Shown here: piece after piece, positions 27,991 to 36,457 of the stretch
Layout: the number at the start of each line of letters is the position of its first letter
Position numbering within the stretch: position 1 is the stretch's first letter
DNA from: Bacteroides fragilis
Lineage (GTDB): Bacteria > Bacteroidota > Bacteroidia > Bacteroidales > Bacteroidaceae
Assembly: GCF_002849695.1 (NCBI RefSeq)
Contig: NZ_CP018937.1
Coordinates: forward strand, 2,852,001-2,916,000
Direction of reading: 5' to 3'
Length of the DNA: 64,000 nt
Program-made: the position numbers and the translations under genes
Notes under the pieces: model-generated
What the model saw: the letters and a program-made list of their open reading frames with translations, nothing else
Told to the model about the DNA's origin: nothing
Database searches by the model: none

Positions 27991-29520
27991 ATGGATATGA
28001 CAACATCTCCCCGGAAGGATATTACCAATGATATTCTTTCCGCCATGCAACGTTATCCCGAAAACGAAGCATTTATCATTGACGATAAACATTATACTTA
28101 TGCCCAACTTGGCAAAATAACAGCCTCCGTCGCCCATTCGCTATCAGAGATAGAAGATGAAAGAATCGGGATCATTGCGGAAAACCGGATTGAAACCTAC
28201 GCAGCCATTCTAGCGGTACTGGCCAGTGGAAAAACATATGTCATTCTGCATCCTGCTTACCCGGAAGAACGTAATCTCAAAATAGCCGGACTGGCCGGAT
28301 TGCATACTTTGCTCTGCACAAGCCATGTCGAACGCCCGGCATTCGGAACCGACCTCTTCAGAGTAATCAACACAGACAAGCTGTCGGGAAAAGCACCGTC
28401 GGAATTGTCAAGGCTGCAATTCTACCCGCCGGAAGAAGAAAAAAACGCTTATATCATTTTTACATCGGGAAGCACAGGCGAACCCAAAGGAGTCCCCATC
28501 ACACGTGCCAATCTGAACACTTTTTATCAGGCATACGATTCCCTTAACTGGAACCTGGATGAACACGACCGCATGTTACAAATGTTTGAGCTGACATTTG
28601 ACGTATCCGTCGTATCATTACTTTATCCCCTGACTTTAGGAGCTTCCGTTTATACAGTGGCCCATCAGGATGTAAAGCATTTCAAGGTGTTCGAACTTCT
28701 GGAGAAGTACGAGCTGACCTTCGCCACGGTCACCCCCTCTCTATTACAACTTCTTTCACCCTATTTCGATGAAATCAGCCTGCCTGCTCTGAAATATCTG
28801 GGAGTATCGGCAGAGGCTTCGCAAACCGAACTGTTGGAACGATTCAGAAAATCGGCACCCAACGCAGAGTTCGTCAACCTGTACGGCCCGACAGAGGCTA
28901 CGATTTACTGTACCTGTTACCGTATTCCGGCTTCCGGTACATGCAAGCATTACAACGGAATGGTGGCTATCGGAAAACCATTTCCCGGTATCCGCGTCAT
29001 CATTGTTAACGAAGAAGGAAATGGTCTGCCTCAGGGAGAGACGGGAGAACTTTGGGTATCCGGTCGGCAAGTAATGAAAGGCTATCTGGATGATCCGGAA
29101 AAATCGGCATCGGCTCTAATACACCGTCCTGACGGACAAATTTATTACCGGACCGGAGACCTGTGTATTTTAGACAACGATGGAGATATCATTTATTGCG
29201 GGCGTAAGGACTATCAAGTGAAAATACAGGGCTTCAGAATAGAACTAAGCGAAATAGAATACACTGCCCAGTCGTTTTTCAAGACTCCTTGCAACGTGGC
29301 TGCCCTTCCGTTAATCTGTGACGGAATTTGCAACGAACTGCATCTGGCAGTCGAAACGACCGAATGTGACCAAAACACATTGATAGAATATCTGAAAGAA
29401 AAACTGCCACAATACATGTTACCGAAACAAATTCATTGTATCCCTCAGTTTCCGGTAACCAATAGCAATAAAACAGATCGAAAAAAAATTGTTGAACTGA
29501 TAAGAGAGAAGGAACTCTAA
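27991..29520 (+). CDS. DltA-like amino-acid adenylating enzyme
   Basis: 509 residues, the size of a stand-alone DltA/NRPS adenylation domain. Adenylation motifs are in order: TSGSTGEPKG (about 158-167, A3), FDVS with the Asp (about 204) that binds the substrate amino group in amino-acid-activating enzymes, YGPTEATIY (A5), YRTGDL (A7), GRKDYQVKIQGFRIEL (A8) and the C-terminal NKTDRKK with the catalytic Lys (A10). It would make aminoacyl-AMP and load the carrier protein encoded 13 bp downstream. The substrate (D-Ala in DltA) is not settled: I cannot compare the pocket residues. First gene of the dlt-like operon. Confidence 0.9.
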   Translation: MDMTTSPRKDITNDILSAMQRYPENEAFIIDDKHYTYAQLGKITASVAHSLSEIEDERIGIIAENRIETYAAILAVLASGKTYVILHPAYPEERNLKIAGLAGLHTLLCTSHVERPAFGTDLFRVINTDKLSGKAPSELSRLQFYPPEEEKNAYIIFTSGSTGEPKGVPITRANLNTFYQAYDSLNWNLDEHDRMLQMFELTFDVSVVSLLYPLTLGASVYTVAHQDVKHFKVFELLEKYELTFATVTPSLLQLLSPYFDEISLPALKYLGVSAEASQTELLERFRKSAPNAEFVNLYGPTEATIYCTCYRIPASGTCKHYNGMVAIGKPFPGIRVIIVNEEGNGLPQGETGELWVSGRQVMKGYLDDPEKSASALIHRPDGQIYYRTGDLCILDNDGDIIYCGRKDYQVKIQGFRIELSEIEYTAQSFFKTPCNVAALPLICDGICNELHLAVETTECDQNTLIEYLKEKLPQYMLPKQIHCIPQFPVTNSNKTDRKKIVELIREKEL

Positions 29521-29533
29521 AAACAATATAAAT

Positions 29534-29776
29534 ATGAACCGAGAAGAAGTATTAAAACAACTACAAAGCATTTTCCGTGATATTTTAAAGAAGGACAACG
29601 TCTGTATCAGCGAATCATCCACCTCTCAAGACGTAGATGGCTGGGACTCACTGACCCATATGCAAATTATAGCCCAAATCGAGAAACGTTTCGGAGTACG
29701 TTTCAACTTTCGGGAAGTAATTAAATTCAAGAATGTCGGCGACCTATGCAGTGCCTTATTAACCAAAATGGAATAA
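29534..29776 (+). CDS. DltC-like acyl carrier protein
   Basis: 80 residues, the usual size of DltC or ACP. The phosphopantetheine site is DGWDSLTHMQ with Ser at about 39; the residue pattern before it (SSTSQDVDGWDS) is more DltC/PCP-like than fatty-acid ACP. It would carry the activated amino acid as a thioester to the membrane acyltransferase. It sits 13 bp after the adenylation gene and 3 bp before the MBOAT gene. Confidence 0.9.
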   Translation: MNREEVLKQLQSIFRDILKKDNVCISESSTSQDVDGWDSLTHMQIIAQIEKRFGVRFNFREVIKFKNVGDLCSALLTKME

Positions 29777-29779
29777 ATC

Positions 29780-31162
29780 ATGCAGTTTCTCTCCTTTAGT
29801 TTCCTGGCTCTGATTACTCTCTGTTTCTTTCTCTACTATGCAGTCAAAGGACGTGCCCGCAACTTCATACTACTGGCAGCCAGTTGCATCTTCATCGGAT
29901 GGTATTATCTGCCATTCCTGTTGACGGCAGTAGTGGTGGCACTGTTCACCTTCTTCTGGGCACAATGGATGGAAAACAGGGCAAAATCCGGGAAAAAGAC
30001 CAAAGTAATCTATATCGCAGGAATCATCGGTCTGATAGGCGGATGGCTCCTACTCCATGGCACAGTGATAGATGACATCATCTTTCCACTTGGAATGTCA
30101 TTCTACACATTCCAGGCCATCGGTTATCTGACAGATGTGTACTGGCAGGAGCAACGTGCCGAAAAAAACTGGGTAGATTTCCTGATCTATATGCTTTTCT
30201 TCATGAAATTCCTCTCCGGTCCCATCGAACGGGGTGGAGACTTGTTGCCACAACTGAAAGACCCTCGCCCGTTCATCTACTCGAACGCAGTGACCGGACT
30301 GAAATATATTTTGCTGGGACTGATAAAGAAACTGCTTATAGCCAATCAGATAGCCCCGCAGACGGATATCATGTTTCATTCGATCCATGACCTTTCGGGT
30401 GTCCAACTACTGATGACCTGCCTGCTCTATCCTATCGAACTGTATGCCGATTTCTCCGGCTATACGGACATTGCCATCGGAGGAGCCTACCTGTTCGGCA
30501 TCAAGCTATCGCCAAACTTCAACCGCCCGTTTGCCGCACGTTCCACCGCCGATTTCTGGCGCCGTTGGCACATGTCACTCTCTTTTTGGGTACGCGATTA
30601 TCTCTATGTGCCGTTAACCGCCGATACCCGTAACTGGGGACAGTGGGGAGTCTACTTCAGCCTTATCATCACCTTTCTGGCATTGGGATTATGGCATGGC
30701 TCCGGATTAACCTTCGCCATATACGGACTGATTCAGGGCATATTGATCTGCTGGGAAATGAAAACCTCTGCTTTTCGCAATAAGTTGCCCCAATATATCG
30801 GGAAATATGCATCCGACAGCCTGTTGATAATCCGTACCTATCTGTTGTTTGCGCTCTCACTTATTTTCTTCCGTGTACAATCATTGAGCGATGCCTGGTA
30901 TTTTTTACGGAACATCTCGTTCGAAGTACATTCTTCCTGGAAGGAAATGAACATCGGCATACGCGACCACAATTGCATTGTAGCAGGTTCGGCCCTGTTA
31001 CTGGTATTGATCTATGAATATTATGCATCTAAATATAATCTGATGGAAACACTCGAACGCCAGCCCGCATGGCTACGGTGGAGTGTTTACTATCTGCTGG
31101 TATTCGCCCTGCTGATGTTAGGTAAGTTCGATACGGAAACTTTTATCTATTTACAATTTTAA
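29780..31162 (+). CDS. DltB-like MBOAT membrane O-acyltransferase
   Basis: 460 residues with about eleven hydrophobic segments. The MBOAT features are FPLGMSFYTFQAIGYLTDVY (about 102-121), ADFSGYTDIAIGGAYLFG (about 223-240), FNRPFAARSTADFWRRWHMS (about 247-266) and the invariant His of ALGLWHGSG (H306). Proteins of this class (DltB, PatA, AlgI) pass an acyl group from a carrier across the inner membrane to a polymer or protein outside. It follows the carrier gene by 3 bp. With an adenylation enzyme and carrier next to it, the donor is most likely an amino acid rather than acetate. Confidence 0.92.
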   Translation: MQFLSFSFLALITLCFFLYYAVKGRARNFILLAASCIFIGWYYLPFLLTAVVVALFTFFWAQWMENRAKSGKKTKVIYIAGIIGLIGGWLLLHGTVIDDIIFPLGMSFYTFQAIGYLTDVYWQEQRAEKNWVDFLIYMLFFMKFLSGPIERGGDLLPQLKDPRPFIYSNAVTGLKYILLGLIKKLLIANQIAPQTDIMFHSIHDLSGVQLLMTCLLYPIELYADFSGYTDIAIGGAYLFGIKLSPNFNRPFAARSTADFWRRWHMSLSFWVRDYLYVPLTADTRNWGQWGVYFSLIITFLALGLWHGSGLTFAIYGLIQGILICWEMKTSAFRNKLPQYIGKYASDSLLIIRTYLLFALSLIFFRVQSLSDAWYFLRNISFEVHSSWKEMNIGIRDHNCIVAGSALLLVLIYEYYASKYNLMETLERQPAWLRWSVYYLLVFALLMLGKFDTETFIYLQF

Positions 31163-31180
31163 CCGAAACCAATTACACCT

Positions 31181-32272
31181 ATGCTACATTCACCGAAAAT
31201 CTCTCCCAAAACACGTTTCTGCCTGAAACTCCTGTTATTGGCATTACCGCTTTTCCCGATAGTGGCCATCTATTTCATTTTCGACCCTTATATGGTGCTG
31301 CACTCCTACAAACGATTCGATAACTCTCCCGTGCTGCTCAACGAAGCGCATGTGGGATGGCAGAATTATCTTCAGAATCGTGATTCGATAGCCTATAACT
31401 CGTTTATACTCGGCAACTCCTGTACCATGGCATTCCTGACAGGAGAATGGGAGAAGTATCTGGATAAGGACGATCATGCCGTGCGCTTTTATGACAACTG
31501 GGAAAGCCTGGGCGGTGTGCGCCAGAAGCTTCAAGCGCTCGATTCCGTAGGTGCCCCTCTGAAAAATGTATTAGTCGTTTTGGATAAAAAAGCACTGGAC
31601 AGAAGTAAGCCCCTGTCGGGCAACGACCATCTGTTTTCGGCTGAGGCAGCCGGTATCAGCCAGTTGGGATTCCATCTGAGATTCTTGCAGGAATTCCTCT
31701 ATCCTGACAAAACGATTCCTTACATAGGCTACCTGATCGGACATAAGTATGCTCCTTATATGAAAGGGGTCATAAATCCGGGAGATCCCATTCGGGAACC
31801 TTACACGAACAACTTTATCAATCCCAGAGAAAAAGAGATCGGACAGGATGGCGAATTGTACTGGACCCGTCATGAAAAAGAATTCAAAAAACGAACGGAT
31901 GCAGGCAAAGAAGAACTGCCGGCTGTGTCTGTCAGCCAGATTCAAGTACTTCGTGCCATTAAAAAAATTTGTGATAAGCATCATACAAACCTGAAATTCA
32001 TCATCGGCCCGGATTATTTTCAGAAAAAAACGAACCGGGAAGACATCAAAAGAATGAAGGAGATACTGGGTGCTTCTGCCGTATGGGATTTCACGGGAAC
32101 TAATGAATATACAGCCGATATACATCATTACTATGATCCCGGTCATTATCGTCCTCTGCTGGGGGCACGCCTGCTGAAAGTTATTTATCAAGATTCGGCA
32201 CCTGCCGGCAATGAAAACAACCCCATAGCAACATCAAACAACCCCAAAACATCTTTTACACCAAACAGATAA
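31181..32272 (+). CDS. SGNH-like membrane-anchored protein, DltD/AlgX-like role
   Basis: 363 residues. One N-terminal membrane segment (about 15-34), the rest outside the membrane. It has a likely SGNH active site: Ser80 in FILGNSCT (block I) and D319 and H322 in YYDPGHYRP (block V DxxH). DltD, AlgX and AlgJ use the same N-terminal anchor and SGNH fold to pass an acyl group to the final acceptor. Overall similarity to DltD is not evident by eye; the assignment rests on the motif and on position 18 bp after the MBOAT gene. The C-terminal 20 residues are low-complexity and Asn/Pro/Thr-rich. Confidence 0.72.
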   Translation: MLHSPKISPKTRFCLKLLLLALPLFPIVAIYFIFDPYMVLHSYKRFDNSPVLLNEAHVGWQNYLQNRDSIAYNSFILGNSCTMAFLTGEWEKYLDKDDHAVRFYDNWESLGGVRQKLQALDSVGAPLKNVLVVLDKKALDRSKPLSGNDHLFSAEAAGISQLGFHLRFLQEFLYPDKTIPYIGYLIGHKYAPYMKGVINPGDPIREPYTNNFINPREKEIGQDGELYWTRHEKEFKKRTDAGKEELPAVSVSQIQVLRAIKKICDKHHTNLKFIIGPDYFQKKTNREDIKRMKEILGASAVWDFTGTNEYTADIHHYYDPGHYRPLLGARLLKVIYQDSAPAGNENNPIATSNNPKTSFTPNR

Positions 32273-32315
32273 ATATATCAGAGAAAATAATTATATAACA
32301 TCAAAAACTTAATTT

Positions 32316-32708
32316 ATGAAAAAGATTTTATTATTAATATCCATCTGCATTTCATGTTCATCTTGCTGTACACTATTCAGCAGTTCCAAACAAGACATCA
32401 CTTTTACGGGAATGAATGGAACTAAAATCTACGAAGCATCGACCAAACAGAAAATAGCGGAAATCAAAGAAGACAACAGTGTTACCGTCCAGATCAAAAA
32501 GAAAAGAGAAGACAAACAGCTATTGGCCAAAAAGGAAGGATACCAAACCACTCCCTTTGTCCTGGAATCTACTTTCAACAATGCCTGCCTGTGGAATATT
32601 TTATTCTGGCCGGGCTTCTTAGTCGACCTGGGCACGCAAAAGATGAACAAATGGGACAACACGATTATCAACATCGAAATGGAGAAAGAGAATACAGAAA
32701 ACAAATAA
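32316..32708 (+). CDS. Small lipoprotein-like protein with PEGA-like segment
   Basis: 130 residues. A hydrophobic N-terminus with Cys at about 14, 17 and 18 is a likely lipoprotein signal, though the exact lipobox is unclear. The middle (about 30-85: GTKIYEASTKQKIAEIKED, then KKEGYQTTPFVL) resembles a PEGA-type beta domain. A hydrophobic stretch (WNILFWPGFLVDLGT, about 92-106) follows. It begins 43 bp after the SGNH gene on the same strand and could belong to that operon. Function unknown. Confidence 0.7.
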   Translation: MKKILLLISICISCSSCCTLFSSSKQDITFTGMNGTKIYEASTKQKIAEIKEDNSVTVQIKKKREDKQLLAKKEGYQTTPFVLESTFNNACLWNILFWPGFLVDLGTQKMNKWDNTIINIEMEKENTENK

Positions 32709-32776
32709 TCAACTCTCAGGATAGTGACCGTTACACAACTCAAGTTACCATCCTGATCCCTCCAAGGCAATAAACA

Positions 32777-32822
32777 CGTATGGCATTCTCCTCCTTCCGA
32801 TGAACGAGGAAAATGCCATACG
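32777..32822. terminator. Hairpin between convergent operons
   Basis: CGTATGGCATT and AATGCCATACG are perfect 11-bp arms, with further partial pairing (CTCCT/GAGGA) inside. It lies between the plus-strand dlt-like operon and the minus-strand Maf operon. There is no good T-run on either side. Confidence 0.6.
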
Positions 32823-32860
32823 AAATCAAGCGATATGAAGTTAGCGTCAGAAACAGCCTC

Positions 32861-33442
32861 CTACAGTTGTTTCAACTCCCGGTATAGCCTCTGGATAGGA
32901 AGCCCCATTACATTGAAGTAACTGCCGGAAATGGATTCAACCCCGACAAAACCGATCCACTCCTGCACGCCATACGAACCGGCTTTGTCCATTGGCTGAT
33001 AGTGATCGACATAATAAATAATTTCGTCTTCATCAAGTGTTGCGAAACGGACATCTGTCACAGCAGCGAAACTCTTTTGCCACTCACAGGTGGTGAGGCA
33101 TACCCCGGTGATCACCTGATGGGACTTACCGGAAAGATTTCGCAACATCTCTATGGCATCTTCACGTCCGGAAGGTTTCCCAAGTGCCTTACCTTCGTGC
33201 CAGACTATGGTATCGGCAGTTATCAAAAGTTCCTCCGGGTGCATCACAGACTGATAAGCGGCCGCTTTCTTACGGGCTATGAACAGCGGAATCTCTTCGC
33301 CTTGCAGAGAGTCGGGATAAGACTCATCGACATCAAGCAATGTTTTTACCACATAATCTACCCCCAAGCCGGTCATCAACTCTTTCCGCCGTGGAGAATT
33401 AGATGCCAATACGATTTTATAACGATTCAAGTTAGCAAGCAT
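32861..33442 (-). CDS. maf: Maf family nucleotide pyrophosphatase
   Basis: 193 residues. The Maf signature LASNSPRRKELM is near the N-terminus. The metal/active-site Asp region is LLITADTIVWHEGKALGKP and the C-terminal KAGSYGVQEWIG is conserved. Maf enzymes hydrolyse non-canonical nucleoside triphosphates (dTTP/UTP or modified forms) and are linked to cell-division control. It is the last gene of the 35673-32861 minus-strand operon, 31 bp after the KdsC-like gene. Confidence 0.94.
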   Translation of the reverse strand: MLANLNRYKIVLASNSPRRKELMTGLGVDYVVKTLLDVDESYPDSLQGEEIPLFIARKKAAAYQSVMHPEELLITADTIVWHEGKALGKPSGREDAIEMLRNLSGKSHQVITGVCLTTCEWQKSFAAVTDVRFATLDEDEIIYYVDHYQPMDKAGSYGVQEWIGFVGVESISGSYFNVMGLPIQRLYRELKQL

Positions 33443-33473
33443 ACTAATAAATTAAAGAGTTATATACTAAAAA

Positions 33474-33995
33474 TCACCACCCGAAAGCATCATCCGACAA
33501 CCATTTGCCTTGCGCTTTAAGTACTTGCTCCACCACATCACGTCCGCAACCGTATCCGCCCTCGGCATATGAAATGTAGCGGGCAACGGCTTTCACCTCG
33601 GGAGCGGCATCTTTGGGACAACAGGGCAATCCGCACTCACGCATCACTTCCATATCGGGAACGTCATCGCCCATATAGAGTATCTCCTCGTCCGCGAGTC
33701 CGTGCTTGTCACGGAAATCACGATAATCGTGTATCTTTATGGCAGAGCCTAAATAGAGATCGGATACCCCCAATCCGGCAAAGCGCTTCCGCACCGCATC
33801 GGTCCGTCCACCTGTGATAATGGCAATATGAAGACCTTTTTTCACAGCCAGCTGGATCGCATAGCCGTCTTTTATATTTACCGTACGCATCGGTTCACCC
33901 GACGGATGGAGTGGAATCACATCTGCACTCAACACTCCGTCTACATCAAAAGCAAGTGCTTTAATCCGGGTGAGGTCGTAATTGATAGTACTCAT
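33474..33995 (-). CDS. KdsC-like HAD phosphatase (KDO-8-phosphate phosphatase type)
   Basis: 173 residues, the normal cap-less KdsC length. HAD motif I is [10 protein letters not shown] (catalytic Asp pair), motif II is IITGG and motif IV is [12 protein letters not shown]. It should dephosphorylate KDO-8-phosphate for lipid A/LPS core synthesis, forming tetramers. A related sialic-acid-type 9-phosphatase activity is possible. It is 18 bp after the DUF2520 gene. Confidence 0.9.
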   Translation of the reverse strand: MSTINYDLTRIKALAFDVDGVLSADVIPLHPSGEPMRTVNIKDGYAIQLAVKKGLHIAIITGGRTDAVRKRFAGLGVSDLYLGSAIKIHDYRDFRDKHGLADEEILYMGDDVPDMEVMRECGLPCCPKDAAPEVKAVARYISYAEGGYGCGRDVVEQVLKAQGKWLSDDAFGW

Positions 33996-34013
33996 TCTTA
34001 TTTATATTTGGGG

Positions 34014-34805
34014 TTAATGTCTTTCGTGGATACTTCGGCTAAGTAATTCATATAATTGTTGCATCCCGGGATCATCGGCAAGCATCCGCAAATGATTGCC
34101 GATGACGTTCTCGTCATAACGGATCGCAGGTCCCGTCTGTGCTGCTTTAGGTTCCAATTCGTGCACTTTACGAGCCGTTTCATCAATTAGCGGCAACATT
34201 ACGTCGAACGGTAAGTTATATTTTTTAAGCAGTTCGGCGGCAAGGGCATACATGTGATTAGTGAAATTGCATGTGAACACAGCAGCGAGATGAAGGCTCT
34301 TGCGTTGTTCCGAATCGGCATCATATACACGGTTCGACAAGGTAGACGCAATAGCTTTCAGAAATGCGGCATCTTCGGTCGACGAAGCTTCTATAAAGAA
34401 AGGAATCTCCTTAAAATCGACTTCCCGTTGCTTACTGAAAGTCTGCATAGGATAGAACACCCCATAATGTGACGCATGTCCTTCCCAAATACTCATCGGA
34501 ATGCTGCCTGCCGTATGCACCATCAATGCCTCTTTCCGTTTACCGGCTACGATAGCGGGAAGAAGTTCGGCAAAGGCGGAATCTTTGAGCGAAATGATAT
34601 ACAACTTTGCATATGGATTCACCTCTTCAAGGCTCGTCGTATACTCAGCTTCTACTTTCTGCGCCAGCTCACGGGCCGACTCTTCCGTACGGCTATATAC
34701 CTGTACGATACGGAATCCTTTCCGATAAAGAACCTTTGCCAGATTTGTGGCAAGATTTCCGGCACCGATAAACACAATCGGTGTATCTTCTATACTTCTT
34801 TTCAT
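34014..34805 (-). CDS. Rossmann/DUF2520 family NADP-binding protein
   Basis: 263 residues from the ATG at 34805. The frame extends to 34919 but that would overlap the upstream membrane-protein gene by over 100 bp; the chosen start gives a 4-bp overlap instead. The N-terminal dinucleotide site is VFIGAGNLATNLAKVLY (Rossmann GxGxxA). A central segment HTAGSIPMSI and a C-terminal helical DUF2520 domain (about 130-255) follow. This resembles a ketopantoate- or prephenate-type dehydrogenase fold, but the reaction is unknown. Confidence 0.88.
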   Translation of the reverse strand: MKRSIEDTPIVFIGAGNLATNLAKVLYRKGFRIVQVYSRTEESARELAQKVEAEYTTSLEEVNPYAKLYIISLKDSAFAELLPAIVAGKRKEALMVHTAGSIPMSIWEGHASHYGVFYPMQTFSKQREVDFKEIPFFIEASSTEDAAFLKAIASTLSNRVYDADSEQRKSLHLAAVFTCNFTNHMYALAAELLKKYNLPFDVMLPLIDETARKVHELEPKAAQTGPAIRYDENVIGNHLRMLADDPGMQQLYELLSRSIHERH

Positions 34806-35134
34806 CGTGTTGAAATCAAATACAATATACCTCCGATTATCAATAAAGCCAAGGGCAGCAGGTAACCGGACATCGAACCAAGCAGTGAGACAATCAAGCC
34901 GATATTCAGCACCAGCCACAATCCGAGCAGCACCAGACCGACGGATTTGTCCCGTTTGATAAACAGGAAAATAACCGCAGTGTAGAGCAAAAGATTATCT
35001 TTATTCATCACCCAGGGTATACCCAATGCAGAAAAGTGTATCAGTTTGTCTATCAGATAGAGCATCCCTATCACAATAAGGGTGACTGCCGTGGCTTTAT
35101 ATGTATCTTTATTGTTTGCTTTTACCGCACTCAC
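34802..35134 (-). CDS. Small integral membrane protein
   Basis: 110 residues with four hydrophobic segments (about 13-30, 38-58, 63-84, 87-107). No named domain is recognised; the pattern is like LiaI/DUF5668 membrane proteins. It lies 2 bp after the nitroreductase and overlaps the DUF2520 gene by 4 bp, so it is within the operon. Confidence 0.8.
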   Translation of the reverse strand: MSAVKANNKDTYKATAVTLIVIGMLYLIDKLIHFSALGIPWVMNKDNLLLYTAVIFLFIKRDKSVGLVLLGLWLVLNIGLIVSLLGSMSGYLLPLALLIIGGILYLISTR

Positions 35135-35136
35135 CG

Positions 35137-35673
35137 CTACTTGCCTCCAAACTTATTAATATGGATTTTCTCCCATTGCAGATTATCTTCATTGAAGGGC
35201 TTGCGCTCCATGCCTTTGTGCCCGATCGCAATAATGGACAACACCTGTAATTGCAAAGGAATGTCGAGCACACCACGCACAAACTCATCGGAAGGCATTC
35301 CGGCAGCAGTATAACGCTCGCGTACCTGCACCCAGCAACTGCCCAATCCCAAGTCTTCGGCCTGAAGCTGAATCATGATGGAAGCAATGGAAGCATCTTC
35401 AATCCAAACATCGCTTGCCAAAGGATCGGCAGTAACCACAATTGCCAGCGCAGCATCGGCAATGAAAGCAGAAGCCTGCTCTTTACAGTGCGAGAGTTCG
35501 CCAAGCAGCTTTTTATCATCGACCGCGATAAACTGCCAACTATTGCTACGTTTAGAAGTGGGAGCCATCAGAGCCGCTTTCAGCAAAGCGACTACCTCCT
35601 CCTGAGAAAGTTCTTCTCCTGTAAATTTCCGCATACTGCGGCGTTTCTTTATCAGTTCACTGAAATTTTCCAT
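35137..35673 (-). CDS. Nitroreductase family protein
   Basis: 178 residues. The FMN-binding N-terminus is KKRRSMRKFTGEELSQE, and the PTSKRSNSWQFIAVDD and EDLGLGSCWVQVRER stretches are conserved in this group. It would use NAD(P)H to reduce quinones or nitro compounds; the natural substrate is unknown. First gene of the operon that continues through the membrane protein, DUF2520, KdsC-like and Maf genes. A TATCTTTG -7 element lies on the minus strand at 35792-35785. Confidence 0.92.
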   Translation of the reverse strand: MENFSELIKKRRSMRKFTGEELSQEEVVALLKAALMAPTSKRSNSWQFIAVDDKKLLGELSHCKEQASAFIADAALAIVVTADPLASDVWIEDASIASIMIQLQAEDLGLGSCWVQVRERYTAAGMPSDEFVRGVLDIPLQLQVLSIIAIGHKGMERKPFNEDNLQWEKIHINKFGGK

Positions 35674-35784
35674 ATACTATAAATGCATTGTTTTTAATAA
35701 ACGAACATTTACCGCAGACTTATACAGAATCATAATAAAAAGTCCGATCTGTATGAATCTGCATAACCGGTAATGATTTCCCTG

Positions 35785-35792
35785 CAAAGATA
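35785..35792 (-). promoter_or_regulatory. Bacteroides -7 element upstream of the nitroreductase operon
   Basis: TATCTTTG on the minus strand matches TAnnTTTG; the start codon is about 110 bp further. It lies just beyond the carbonic anhydrase stop at 35799. Confidence 0.5.
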
Positions 35793-35798
35793 GGCAAT

Positions 35799-36341
35799 TT
35801 ATTCCACTCTCGTCAATTCACCGGTCAGTGAATCGATGATAAAGCCATGCACCCGGACGTCTTTCGGGATCAGCGGATGGTTCTCGATAGAACGGACCGT
35901 CCCCCTGACAGACTCAACCGGATCGTCGAAACCTCCCAGCCACGAACTGAAGTCAACACCGCAGTAGCGTATCATGTCGATCGTTTCAGATTTGATTCCC
36001 CGCTCTTTCATGTGGGCAATCATTTCATCACTGTTCATGTGGCAAGCACCGCAATCCGAATGGGCAATGACCATAATTTCTTCCACCCCCAGTTCGATGA
36101 TGGCTACCAGCAAGCTACGGATGACACTGCCGAAAGGATGGGAAATGACGGCACCGGCATTCTTTATAATCTTCACGTCTCCGTTGTGGATTCCCAAAGC
36201 AGCAGGCAGCAACTCAGTCAGACGGGTATCCATACATGAAAGGATGGCGATCTTCTTATCGGGGTACTTGTTAGTAATATACTTTTCGTATCCCTTGTTC
36301 TCAACGAACTTTTTGTTGAATTCAAGAATTTCTTCTAACAT
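35799..36341 (-). CDS. Beta-class carbonic anhydrase
   Basis: 180 residues from the Met at 36341. The longer frame (to 36464) runs through the promoter region and is rejected. Zinc ligands are C36 of SCMDTR (with D38 and R40 of the catalytic dyad), H94 and C97 of HSDCGAC. The short chain is like the small beta-CA group (about 180-200 residues). It interconverts CO2 and bicarbonate, useful for a capnophilic gut anaerobe with carboxylation and decarboxylation steps. Full promoter seen: -33 TTTG (36404-36401), 20-bp spacer, -7 TATCTTTG (36380-36373). Confidence 0.95.
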   Translation of the reverse strand: MLEEILEFNKKFVENKGYEKYITNKYPDKKIAILSCMDTRLTELLPAALGIHNGDVKIIKNAGAVISHPFGSVIRSLLVAIIELGVEEIMVIAHSDCGACHMNSDEMIAHMKERGIKSETIDMIRYCGVDFSSWLGGFDDPVESVRGTVRSIENHPLIPKDVRVHGFIIDSLTGELTRVE

Positions 36342-36372
36342 AATCGAAACGGATTTTATTATAGTATATCTA

Positions 36373-36404
36373 CAAAGATAATCACAAAATAACAGGTCAA
36401 CAAA
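36373..36404 (-). promoter_or_regulatory. Complete Bacteroides promoter for carbonic anhydrase
   Basis: On the minus strand TTTG (36404-36401) and TATCTTTG (36380-36373) are 20 bp apart, matching the sigma-ABfr consensus. The ATG is 31 bp downstream. Confidence 0.75.
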
Positions 36405-36420
36405 ATAAGCCCCGCAAATG

Positions 36421-36450
36421 TTGTAAAGAGAAATAAAAAATGTAAATTTG
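36421..36450 (+). promoter_or_regulatory. Promoter almost touching the FemAB-like start codon
   Basis: TAAATTTG at 36443-36450 is an exact -7 box, with TTG at 36421-36423 spaced 19 bp before it. Transcription would begin at about 36457, at or next to the ATG at 36458. Confidence 0.55.
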
Positions 36451-36457
36451 TCCCGAT

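Noticed and set aside
34806..34919. Upstream extension of the DUF2520 protein
   Set aside because: It would overlap the membrane-protein gene by over 100 bp; the Rossmann motif starts right after the Met at 34805.
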